A stretch of 64,000 nt of DNA. Origin: Tetragonia tetragonoides. Lineage: Eukaryota > Streptophyta > Magnoliopsida > Caryophyllales > Aizoaceae. The stretch spans positions 11,133,000 through 11,196,999 of the forward strand of contig CM076145.1 of assembly GCA_038025085.1 (NCBI GenBank), in the 5' to 3' direction. Made by a program: the position numbers and the translations under genes. A model generated the notes under the pieces. It worked only from the letters and a program-made list of their open reading frames with translations. It made no database searches and was not told the DNA's origin. The number at the start of each line of letters is the position of its first letter. Position 1 is the first letter of the stretch. Shown here one piece after another: positions 11,231-22,140 of the stretch.

Positions 11231-12290
11231 AGTTTTAAGAGAAAGCAACCAAAAGCTTTGTTTGCATTCATTTCAGTGAGAAAATACACCAAGAATGTTT
11301 TCAAGTACAAACAAGCTTCAACTCAAGCTTTTGAATGCATTTACGCGTTTTAAAACTCATATGACTAGGGTGAAAAAGATTGTGTTCTTTTGTGTTGTAT
11401 ATTAAGAGAAAGCACCCAAATGCTTTGTTGGCATTCATTTGAGTGAGAAACTTAACCAAGGATGTTTACAAGTACAAACAAGCTTCAACTCAAGCTTTTG
11501 AATGTATTTACGCGTTTTAACAGCTCTTACGATTAGGGTGAAAGAGATTGAGGTCTTTTGTGTTGTATATTAACAGAAAGCACCCAAATGCTTTGTTTGC
11601 ATTCATTTGAGTGAGAAACTACACCAAGGATGTTTACAAGTACAAACAAGCTTGAACTCCATCTTTTGAATGCATTTACGCGTTTTAACAGCTCTTACCT
11701 CTAGGGTGAAAGAGATTGAGTTCTTTTGCGTTGTATGTTAAGAGAAAGAACCCAAATGCTTTGTTTGCATTCATTTGAGTGAGAAACTACACCAAGGATG
11801 TTTACAAGCACAAACAAGCTTTAACTCCACCTTTTGAATGCATTTACGCAATTTAACAGCTCTTACAACTAGGGTGAAAGAGATTGAGTTCTTTTGTGTT
11901 GTATATTAAGAGAAACCACACAAATGCTTTGTTTGCATTCATTTGAGTGAGAAACTACACCAAGGATGTTTACAAGTACAAACAAGCTTCAACTCAAGCT
12001 TTTGAATGCATTTACAAGTTTTAAAAGCTCATATGACTAGGGTGAAAAAGATTGAGTTCTTTTGTGTTGTATTTTAAGAGAAAGCAACCAAAAGCTTTGT
12101 TTGCATTCATTTCAGTGAGAAACTACACCAAGAATGTTTACAAGTACAAACAAGCTTCAACTCAAGCTTTTGAATGCATTTACGCGTTTTAAAAGCTCAT
12201 ATGACTAGGGTGAAAGAGAATGAGGTCTTTTGTGTTGTATATTAAGAGAAAGCACCAAAATGCTTTGTTTGCATTCATTTGATTGTGAAT
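11231..12290 (+). repeat. satellite, + block
   Basis: About six monomers starting mid-monomer at AGTTTTAAGAGAAAGCAACC. The block ends at GATTGTGAATACATTCAAAA, the same junction type as near 700 and 45345. Confidence 0.92.
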
Positions 12291-13867
12291 ACATTCAAAA
12301 TTTTGAGTTGAAGCTTGTTTGTACTTGTAAACATCCTTGGTGTAGTTTCTCACTCCAATGAATGCAAACAAAGCTTTTGGGTGCTTTCTCTGAAAATACA
12401 ACTCAAAAGAACTCAATCTCTTTCACCCTAGTCGTATGAGGTTTTAAAACGCGTATATGCATTCAAAAGGTGGAGTTAAAGCTTGTTTGTACTTGTAAAC
12501 ATCCTTGGTGTAGTTTCTCACTCAAATGAATGCAAACAAAGCATTTGGGTGCTTTCTCTTAATATACAACACAAAAGACCTCAATCTCTTTCACCCTAGT
12601 TGTAAGAGCTGTTAAAATGCGTAAATGCATTCAAAAGGTTGAGTTAAAGCTTGTTTGTACTTGTAAACATCCTTGGTGTAGTTTCTCCCTCAAATGAATG
12701 CAAACAAAGCATTTGGGTGCTTTCTTTTAATATACAACACAAACGAACTCAATCTCTTTCACCCTAGATGTAAGAGCTGTTAAAACGCGTAAATGCATTC
12801 AAAAGGTGGAGTTAAAGCTTGTTTGTACTTGTAAACATCCTTGGTGTAGCTTCTCCCTCAAATGAATGCAAACAAAGCATTTGGGTGCTTTCTCTTAATG
12901 TACAACACAAAAGAACTCAATCTCTTTCACCCTAGATGTAAGAGCTGTTAAAACGCGTAAATGCATTCAAAAGTTGGAGTTAAAGCTTGTTTGTACTTGT
13001 AAACATTCTTGGTGTAGTTTCTCCCTCAAATGAATGCAAACAAAGCATTTGTGTGATTTCTCTTAATATACAACACAAAGAACTCAATCTCTTTCACCCT
13101 AGTCATATGAGCTGTTAAAATGCTTAAATGCAATAAAAAGCTTCAGTTGAAAAGGTGGAGTTAAAGCTTGTTTGTACTTGTAAACATCCTTGGTGTACTT
13201 TAAAACATTCTAGGTGTAGTTTCATACTCAAAATTTTACAAGTACAAACAAGCTTCAACTCAAATGAATGCAAACAAAGCATTCGTGTGATTTCTTTTAA
13301 TATACAACACAAAAGACCTCAATCTCTTTCACCCTAGATGTAAGAGCTGTTAAAACGCGTAAATGCATTCAAAAGGTGGAGTTAAAGCTTGTTTGTACTT
13401 GTAAACATCCTTGGTGTAGTTTCTCACTCAAATGAATGCAAACAAAGCATTTGGGTGCTTTCTCTTAATATACAACACAAAAGACCTCAATCTCTTTCAC
13501 CCTAGTCAAATGAGCTTTTAAAACGCGTAAATACATTCAAAAGCTTGAGTTGAAGCTTGTTTGTACTTGTAAACATCCTTGGTGTAGTTTCTCACTCCAA
13601 TGAATGCAAACAAAGCTTTTGGGTGCTTTCTCTGAAAATACAACACAAAAGAAGTCAATCTCTTTCACCCTAGTCGTATGAGGTTTTAAAACGCGTATAT
13701 GCATTCAAAAGGTGGAGTTAAAGCTTGTTTGTACTTGTAAACATCCTTGGTGTAGTTTTTCACTTAAATGAATGCAAATAAAGCATCTGGGTGCATTCTC
13801 TTAATTTTCAACACAAAAGAACTCAATCTCTTTCACCCTAGTCGTATGCGCTTTTAAAACGCGTATG
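12291..13867 (-). repeat. satellite, inverted block with a micro-inversion
   Basis: About nine antisense monomers. A sense fragment of roughly 27 bp (TACAAGTACAAACAAGCTTC) is embedded at about 13238-13264, next to a shortened CTAGGTGTAGTTTCATAC piece of the divergent subfamily. Confidence 0.9.
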
Positions 13868-14344
13868 TCAGGGTGAAAGAGATTGAGTTCTTTTGTGTTG
13901 TATATTAAGCGAAAGCACCCAAATGCTTTGTTTGCATTCATTTGAGGGAGAAACTACACCAAGGATGTTTACAAGTACAAACAAGCTTCAACTCAAGCTT
14001 TTGAAAGCATTTACGCATTTTAAAAGCTCATATGACTAGGGTGAAAGAGATTGAGTTCTTTTGTGTTGTATATTAAGCGAAAGCACCCAAATGCTTTGTT
14101 TGCATTCATTATAGGGAGAAACTACACCAAGGATGTTTACAAGTACAAACAAGCTTTAACTCCACCTTTTGAATATATTTACGCGTTTTAAAAGCTCATA
14201 TAACTAGGGTGACAGAGATTGAGTTCTTTTGTGTTGTACATTAAGAGAAAGCACCCAGATGCTTTGTTTGCATTCATTTGAGTGAGAAACTACACCAAGA
14301 ATGTTTACAAGTACAAACAAGCTTCAACTCAAGCTTTTGAATGC
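13868..14344 (+). repeat. satellite, + block
   Basis: The switch occurs at ACGCGTATGTCAGGGTGAAAG, and almost three monomers follow. The block ends in TTGAATGCTTTCTCTTAAAA, the same junction as at 8750. Confidence 0.9.
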
Positions 14345-15690
14345 TTTCTCTTAAAATACAACACAAAAGAACTGAATCTTTTTCACCCTAGACATATGAG
14401 CTTTTAAAACGCGTAAATGCATTCAAAAGGTGGAGTTAAAGGTTGTTTGTACTTGTAAACATCCTTGGTGTAGTTTCTCACTCAAATGAATGCAAACAAA
14501 GCATTTGGGTGCTTTCTCTTTATATACAACACAAAAGACCTCAATCTCTTTCACCCTAATCGTAAGAGCTGTTAAAACGCGTAAATACATTCAAAAGCTT
14601 GAGTTGAAGCTTGTTTGTACTTGTAAACATTCTTGGTGTAGTTTCTCACTCAAATGAATGCAAATAAAGCATCTGGGTGCTTTCTCTTAATATACATTAC
14701 AAAAGAACTCAATCTCTTTCACGCTAGTCATATGAGCTTTTAAAAGCACCCAAATTTACGGCTCTACAAAAGGGTAAAACTAGCTTCAACATTAAGCTTT
14801 TGAATGCAAACAAAGTATTTGGGTGCTTTCTCCTAATATACAACACAAATGAACTCAATCTCTATCACCCTAATTGTAAGTGTTGTTAAAGCGCGTAAAT
14901 ACATTCAAAAGCTTGGTTGAATGCTTATAAGAGCTGTTAAAACGCGTAAATACATTCAAAAGCTTGAGTTGAAGCTTGTTTGTACTTGTAAACATTCTTG
15001 GTGTAGTTTCTCACTGAAATGAATGCAAACAAAGCTTTTGGTTGCTTTCTCTTAAAATACAACACAAAACAACTCAATCTTTTTCACCCTAGTCATATGA
15101 GCTTTTAAAACCCGTAAATGCATTCAAAAGCTTGAGTTGAAGCTTGTTTGTACTTGTAAACATCCTAGGTGTAGTTTCTCACTCCAATGAATGCAAACAA
15201 AGCTTTTGGGTGCATTCTCTGAAAATACAACACAAAAGAACTCAATCTCTTTCACCCTAGTCGTAAGAGCTGTTAAAACGCGTAAATGCATTCAAATGGT
15301 GGAGTTAAAGCTTGTTTGTACTTGTAAACATCCTTGGTGTAGTTTCTCACTCAAATGAATGCAAACAAAGCATTTGGGTGCTTTCTTTTAATATACAACA
15401 CAAAAGACCTCAATCTCTTTCACCCTAGTCATATAAGCTTTTAAAACGCGTAAATGCATTCAAAAGGTGTAGTTAAAGCTTGTTTGTACTTGTAAACATC
15501 CCTGGTGTAGTTTCTCACTCAAATGAATGCAAACAAAGCTTTTGGGTGCTTTCTCTTAATATACAACACAAAAGACCTCAATCTCTTTCACCCTAGTCAT
15601 ATGAGCTTTTAAAACGCGTAAATACATTCTAAAGCTTGAGTTGAAGCTTGTTTGTACTTGTAAACATCCTTGGTGTAGTTTCTCACTCCA
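14345..15690 (-). repeat. satellite, inverted block (left arm of a large inverted duplication)
   Basis: About eight antisense monomers. At about 14740-14940 there is unusual sequence (TTTACGGCTCTACAAAAGGG, CTTGGTTGAATGCTTATAAG) that reappears inverted at 18125-18325. Correspondence with 17.1-18.4 kb continues along the block after allowing for one extra monomer in the right arm. Confidence 0.88.
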
Positions 15691-16612
15691 TATGCTTTGT
15701 TTGCATTCATTTGAGGGAGAAACTACACCAAGGATGTTTACAAGTACAAACAAGCTTTAACTCCACCTTTTGAATGCATATACGCGTTTTAAAACCTCAT
15801 AGGACTAGGGTGAAAGAGATTGAGTTCTTTTGTGTTGTATTTTCAGAGAAAGCACCCAAAAGCTTTGTTTGCATTCATTAGAGTAAGAAACTACACCAAG
15901 GATGTTTACAAGTACAAACAAGCTTCAACTCAAGCTTTTGAATGTATTTACGCGTTTTAAAAGCTCATATGACTAGGGTGAAAGAGATTGAGGCCTTTTG
16001 TTTGTATATTAAGAGAAAACACCCAAATGCTTTGTTTGCATTCATTTGAGTGAGAAACTACACCTAGGATGTTTACAAGTACAAACAAGCTTTAACTCCA
16101 CCTTTTGAATGCATTTACGCGTTTTAACAGCTCTTACATCTAGGGTGAAAGAGATTGAGTTCTTTTGTGTTGTATTTTCAGAGAAAGCACCCAAAAGCTT
16201 TTTTTGCATTCATTGGAGTGTGAAACTACACCAAGGATGTTTACAACTACAAACGGGCTTCAACTCAAGCTTTTGAATGCATTCACGCGTTTTAAAAGCT
16301 CATACGAAAAGGGTGAAAGAGATTCAGTTCTTTTGTGTTGTATATTAAGAGAAAGCAGCCAAATGCTTTGTATGCATTCATTTGAGGGAGAAACTACACC
16401 AAGGATGTTTACAAGTACAAACAAGCTTTAACTCCACCTTTTGAATGCATTTACGCGTTTTAACAGCTCTTACATCTAGGGTGAAAGAGATTGAGTTCTT
16501 TTGTGTTCTATATTAAGAGAAAGCACCCAAATGCTTTCTTTCCATTCATTTGATTGTTTGTACTACACCAAGGATGTTTACAAGTCCAAACAAGCTTCAA
16601 CTCAAGCTTTTG
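15691..16612 (+). repeat. satellite, + block
   Basis: The switch occurs at CTCACTCCATATGCTTTG. Monomers with CAACTACAAACGGGC and CATACGAAAAGGGTG at about 16240-16310 are diagnostic for the 7-kb repeat units and recur near 23410, 30710, 31210 and, slightly changed, 37400. Confidence 0.9.
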
Positions 16613-16872
16613 AAATGAATGAATGCAAACAAAGCTTTTGGTTGCTTTCTCTTAAAATACAACACAAAAGAACTCAATCTTTTTCACCCTAGTCATATGA
16701 GCTTTTAAAACGCGTAAATGCATTCAAAAGGTGGAGTTAAAGCTTGTTTGTACTTGTAAACATCCTTGGTAAAGATTCTCACTCAAATGAATGCAAACAA
16801 AGCATTTGGGTGCTTTCTCTTAATATACAACAGAAAAGACCTTTGCATTTGGGTACTAGTAAACATCCTTTG
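16613..16872 (-). repeat. satellite, inverted block
   Basis: Begins at TGAAATGAATGAATGCAAAC and ends in a scrambled GACCTTTGCATTTGGGTAC segment. In copies B and C the corresponding blocks (24789, 32583) are longer. Confidence 0.85.
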
Positions 16873-18882
16873 CAATCATTTGAGTGAGAAACTACACCAA
16901 GGATGTTTACAAGTACAAACAAGCTTTAACTCCACCTTTTGAATGCATTTGCGCGTTTTAAAAGCTCATATGACTAGGGTGAAAAAGATTGAGTTCTTTT
17001 GTGTCGTATATTAAGAGAAAGCACCCAAATGCTTTGTTTGCATTCATTTGAGTGAGAAACTACACCAAGGATGTTTACAAGTACAAACAAGCTTTAACTC
17101 CACCTTTTGAATGCATATACGCGTTTTAAAACCTCATACGACTAGGCTGAAAGAGATTGAGTTCTTTTGTGTTGTATTTTCAGAGAAAGCACCCAAAAGC
17201 TTTGTTTGCATTCATTGGAGTGAGAAACTACACCAAGGATGTTTACAAGTACAAACAAGCTTCAACTCAAGCTTTAGAGTGTATTTACGCGTTTTAAAAG
17301 CTCATATGACTAGGGTGAAAGAGATTGAGGTCTTTTGTGTTGTATATTAAGAGAAAGCACCCAAATGCTTTGTTTGCATTCATTTGAGTGAGAAACTACA
17401 CCAAGGATGTTTACAAGTACAAACAAGCTTTAACTCCACCTTTTGAATGCATTTACGCGTTTTAAAAGCTCATATGATTAGTGTGAAAGAGATTGAGGTC
17501 TTTTGTGTTGTATATTAAGAGAAAGCACCCAAATGCTTTGTTTGCATTCATTTGAGTGAAAAACTACACCAAGGATGTTTACAAGTACACACAAGCTTTA
17601 ACTCCACCTTTTGAATGCATTTACGCGTTTTAACAGCTCTTACGACTAGGGTGAAAGAGATTAAGTTCTTTTGTGTTGTATTTTCAGAGAAAGCACCCAA
17701 AAGCTTTGTTTGCATTCATTGGAGTGAGAAACTACACCTAGGATGTTTACAAGTACAAACAAGCTTCAACTCAAGCTTTTGAATGCATTTACGCGTTTTA
17801 AAAGCTCATATGACTAGGGTGAAAAAGATTGAGTTCTTTTGTGTTGTATTTTAAGAGAAAGCAACCAAAAGCTTTGTTTGCATTCATTTCAGTGAGAAAC
17901 TACACCAAGAATGTTTACAAGTACAAACAAGCTTCAACTTAAGCTTTTGAATGCATTTTCGCGTTTTAAAAGCTCATATGACTAGGGTGAAAAAGTTTGA
18001 CTTCTAATGTGTTGTATATTAAGAGAAAGCACCCAAATACTTTGTTTGCATTCATTTGAGTGAGAAACTTAACCAAGGATGTTTACTAGTACAAACAAGC
18101 TTCAACTCAAGCTTTTGAATGTATTTACGCGTTTTAACAGCTCTTATAAGCATTCAACCAAGCTTTTAAATGTATTTACGCGTTTTAACAACACTTGAGT
18201 GATAGAGATTGAGTTCATTTGTGTTGTATATCAGGAGAAAGCACCCAAATACTTTGTTTGCATTCAAAAGATTAATGTTGAAGCTAGTTTTACCCTTTTG
18301 TAGAGCCGTAAATTTGGGTGCTTTTAAAAGCTCATATGACTAGGGTGAAAGAGATTGAGTTCTTTTGTGTTGTATATTAAGAGAAAGCACCCAGATGCTT
18401 TGTTTGCATTCATTTGAGTGAGAAACTACACCAAGAATGTTTACAAGTACAAACAAGCTTCAATTCAAGCTTTTGAATGTATTTACGCGTTTTAACAGCT
18501 CTTACGATTAGGGTGAAAGAGATTGAGGTCTTTTGTGTTGTATATTAAGAGAAAGCACCCAAATGCTTTGTTTGCATTCATTTGAGTGAGAAACTACACC
18601 AAGGATGTTTACAAGTACAAACAAGCTTTTGGGTGCTTTCTCTGTAAATACAAGCTTTTGGGTGCTTTCTCTGAAAATACAAACAAAGCTTTGTTTGCAT
18701 TCATTTGAGTGAGAAACTTAACCAAGGATGTTTACAAGTACAAACAAGCTTCAACTCAAGCTCTTGAAAGCATTTACGCGTTTTAAAACCTCATACGACT
18801 AGGGTGAAAGAGATTGAGGTCTTTTGTGTTGTATATTAAGAGAAAGCACCCAAATGCTTTATTTGCATTCATTTGATGGTGA
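16873..18882 (+). repeat. satellite, + block (right arm of a large inverted duplication)
   Basis: About twelve monomers. The unusual ATAAGCATTCAACC ... GTAGAGCCGTAAATTTGGG segment at 18125-18325 is the inverse of 14740-14940. Two short antisense pieces (TTTTGGGTGCTTTCTCTG, twice in a row) interrupt the block at about 18627-18680. Confidence 0.9.
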
Positions 18883-19134
18883 ATACATTCAAAATTTTGA
18901 GTTGAAGCTTGTTTGTACTGATAAACATCCTTGGTGTAGTTTCTCACTCCAATGAACGCAAACAAAGCTTTTGGGTGCTTTCTCTGAAAATACAACACAA
19001 GAGAACTCAATCTCTTTCACCCTAGTCGTATGAGGTTTTAAAACGCGTAAATGCATTCAAAAGGTGGAGTTAAAGCTTGTTTGTACTTGTAAACATCCTT
19101 GGTGTAGTTTCTCACTCAAATGAATGCAAACAAA
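18883..19134 (-). repeat. satellite, inverted block ending at a perfect palindrome centre
   Basis: Starts at the AATACATTCAAAATTTTGAG junction and ends at the symmetric point AACAAAG|CTTTGTT at 19135/19136. Confidence 0.88.
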
Positions 19135-19196
19135 GCTTTGTTTGCATTCATTTCAGTGAGAAACTACACCAAGAATGTTTACAAGTACAAACAAGC
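19075..19196. repeat. Spacer-free palindrome of about 122 bp, copy A
   Basis: The arms 19075-19135 and 19136-19196 are reverse complements with very few mismatches (for example CTCAAATG against CATTTCAG, and CATCCTTGG against CCAAGAATG). The centre TGAATGCAAACAAAG with its exact complement is perfect over 30 bp at 19121-19150. There is no loop. Confidence 0.9.
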
Positions 19197-20046
19197 ATTT
19201 ACGTGTAGCTTGAGTTGAAGCTTGTTTGTACTTGTAAACATCCTTGGTGTAGTTTCTCACTCAAATGAATGCAAACAAAGCATTTGTGTGATTTCTCTTA
19301 ATATACAACACAAAAGAACTCAATCTCTTTCACCCTAGTCGTATGAGGTTTTAAAACGCGTATATGCATTCAAAAGGTGGAGTTAAAGCTTGTTTGTACT
19401 TGTAAACATCCTTTGGTGTAGTTTCTCACTCAAATGAATGCAAACAAAGCATTTGGGTGCTTTCTCTTAATATACAACACGAAAGACCTCGGTCTCTTTC
19501 ACCCTAGTCGTAGGAGGTTTTAAAACGCGTAAATGCTTTCAAAAGCTTGAGTTGAAGCTCGTTTGTACTTGTAAACATCCTTGGTGTAGTTTCTCCCTCA
19601 AATGAATGCAAACAAAGCATTTGGGTGCTTTTTCTCAATATACAACACAAAAGAACTCAATCTCTTTTACCCTAGATGTAAGAGCTGTTAAAACGCGTAA
19701 ATGCATTCAAAAGGTGGAGTTAAAGCTTGTTTGTATTTGTAAACATCCTTGGTGTATTTTCTCACTCAAATGAATGCAAACAAAGCATTTGGGTGCTTTC
19801 TCTTAATATACAACACAAAAGACCTCAATCTCTTTCACCCTAGTCATATGAGCTTTTAAAACACGTAAATACATTCAAAAGCTTGAGTTGAAGCTTGTTT
19901 GTACTTGTAAACATCCTTGGTGTAGTTTCTCACTCAAATGAATGCAAACAAAGCTTTTTGGGTGCTTTCTCTGAAAATACAACACAAAAGAACTCAATCT
20001 CTTTCGACCTAGTCGTATGAGGTTTTAAAACGCGTACATGCATTCA
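19135..20046 (-). repeat. satellite, mostly inverted block
   Basis: A short sense piece (19136-19200) forms the second palindrome arm. From about 19206 (GTGTAGCTTGAGTTGAAGC) the monomers are antisense up to the junction CATTCAAAAGATTGAGTTC near 20046. Confidence 0.85.
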
Positions 20047-22140
20047 AAAGATTGAGTTCTTTTCTGTTGTATTTTAAGAGAAAGCACCCAAAAGCTTTGT
20101 TTGCATTCATTGGAGTGACAAAACTACACCAAGGATGTTTACAAGTACAAACAAGCTTCAACTCAAGCTTTTGAATGCATTTACGCGTTTTAACAGCTCA
20201 TACGAGTAGGGTGAAAGAGATTTGAGGTCTTTTTTGTTGTATATTTATACCAAACAAGCATTAAGTTCAAAACAGCTCTTGACCTTCTTTAAAACTCGAA
20301 TGTAAATGCTTTTATAACGCGTAAATGCATCCAAAAGCTTGAATTGAAGCTTGTTTGTACTTGTAAACATCCTAGGTGTAGTTCACACTCAAATGAATGC
20401 AAACATAGTATTTGGATGCTTTCTCTTAAAAAAGTACTTTTGGGTGATTTAAGAGCTCTTTCTCACTCAAAAACTTCCTGAATGAGCAATTAAAACTACA
20501 CCTAGAATGTTTAAATGTACAAACATGGTTCAACTTGAGTTTTAATTGAATTAGCAATGCTCGAATTAAAAGGTCTTACGAGTAGGGTGAAAGAAATTTG
20601 AGTTCTTTTGTGTTGTATATTAAAAGAAATGATCCAAATACTTTGTTTGGATTCATTTGAGTATGAAACTACATAAATATTGTTTACAAGTACAAACAAG
20701 CTTCAACTTGCTTTTGAATGCATTTACGCGTTTTAAAAGCTTATACGAGTAGGGTGAAAGAGATTTGAGTTCTTGTGTTGTATATTAAGAGAAAGCACCC
20801 AAATGCTTTGTTTGCATTCATTTGAGTGAGAAACTACACCAAGGATGTTTACAAGTACAAACAAGCTTTAACTCCACCTTTTGAATGCATTTCCGCGTTT
20901 TAACAGCTCTTACATCTAGGGTGAAAGAGAATGAGTTCTTTTGTGCTGTATATTAAGAGAAAGCACCCAAATGCTTTGTTTGCATTAATTTGGGTGAGAA
21001 ACTACACCAAGGATGTTTACAAGCACAAACAAGCTTTAACTCCACCTTTTGAATGCATTTACGCATTTTAACAGCTCTTACAACTAGGGTGAAAGAGATT
21101 GAGTTCTTTTGTGTTGTATTTTCAGAGAAAGCACCCAAAAGCTTTGTTTGCATTCATTGGAGTGAGAAACTACACCAAGGATGTTTACAAGTACAAACAA
21201 GCTTCAACTCAAGCTTTTGAATGCATTTACGCGTTTTAACAGCTCATACGAGTAGGGTGAAAGAGATTTGAGGTCTTTTTTGTTGTATATTTATACCAAA
21301 CAAGCATTAAGTTCAAAACAGCTCTTGACCTTCTTTAAAACTCGAATGTAAATGCTTTTATAACGCGTAAATGCATCCAAAAGCTTGAATTGAAGCTTGT
21401 TTGTACTTGTAAACATCCTAGGTGTAGTTCACACTCAAATGAATGCAAACATAGTATTTGGATGCTTTCTCTTAAAGAAAGTACATTTGGGTGATTTAAG
21501 AGCTGTTTCTCACTCAAAAACTTCCTGAATGAGCAATTAAAACTACACCTAGAATGTTTAAATGTACAAACATGGTTCAACTTGAGTTTTAATTGAATTA
21601 GCAATGCTCGAATTAAAAGGTCTTACGAGTAGGGTGAAAGAGATTTGAGTTCTTTTGTGTTGTATATTAAAAGAAATGATCCAAATACTTTGTTTGGATT
21701 CATTTGAGTATGAAACTACATAAATATTGTTTACAAGTACAAACAAGCTTCAACTTGCTTTTGAATGCATTTACGCGTTTTAAAAGCTTATACGAGTAGG
21801 GTGAAAGAGATTTGAGTTCTTTTGTGTTGTATATTAAGAGAAAGCACCCAAATGCTTTGTTTGCATTCATTTGAGTGAGAAACTACACCAAGGATGTTTA
21901 CAAGTACAAACAAGCTTTAACTCCACCTTTTGAATGCATTTCCGCGTTTTAACAGCTCTTACATCTAGGGTGAAAGAGAATGAGTTCTTTTGTGCTGTAT
22001 ATTAAGAGAAAGCACCCAAATGCTTTGTTTGCATTAATTTGGGTGAGAAACTACACCAAGGATGTTTACAAGCACAAACAAGCTTTAACTCCACCTTTTG
22101 AATGCATTTACGCATTTTAACAGCTCTTACAACTAGGGTG
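20047..22140. repeat. Two 1,047-bp direct copies containing divergent, mixed-strand satellite
   Basis: The segment at about 20047-21093 repeats at about 21094-22140: 20511 corresponds to 21558, and 20160 to 21207. Each copy holds a poorly conserved stretch (20245-20500 and 21290-21535) with TTTATACCAAACAAGC, GCTCTTGACCTTC and an AACTTCCTGAATGAGC segment around an antisense monomer piece. It then continues with the GAGATTTGAG subfamily in sense orientation. Copy B has this segment once, at about 28385-29430. Confidence 0.88.
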
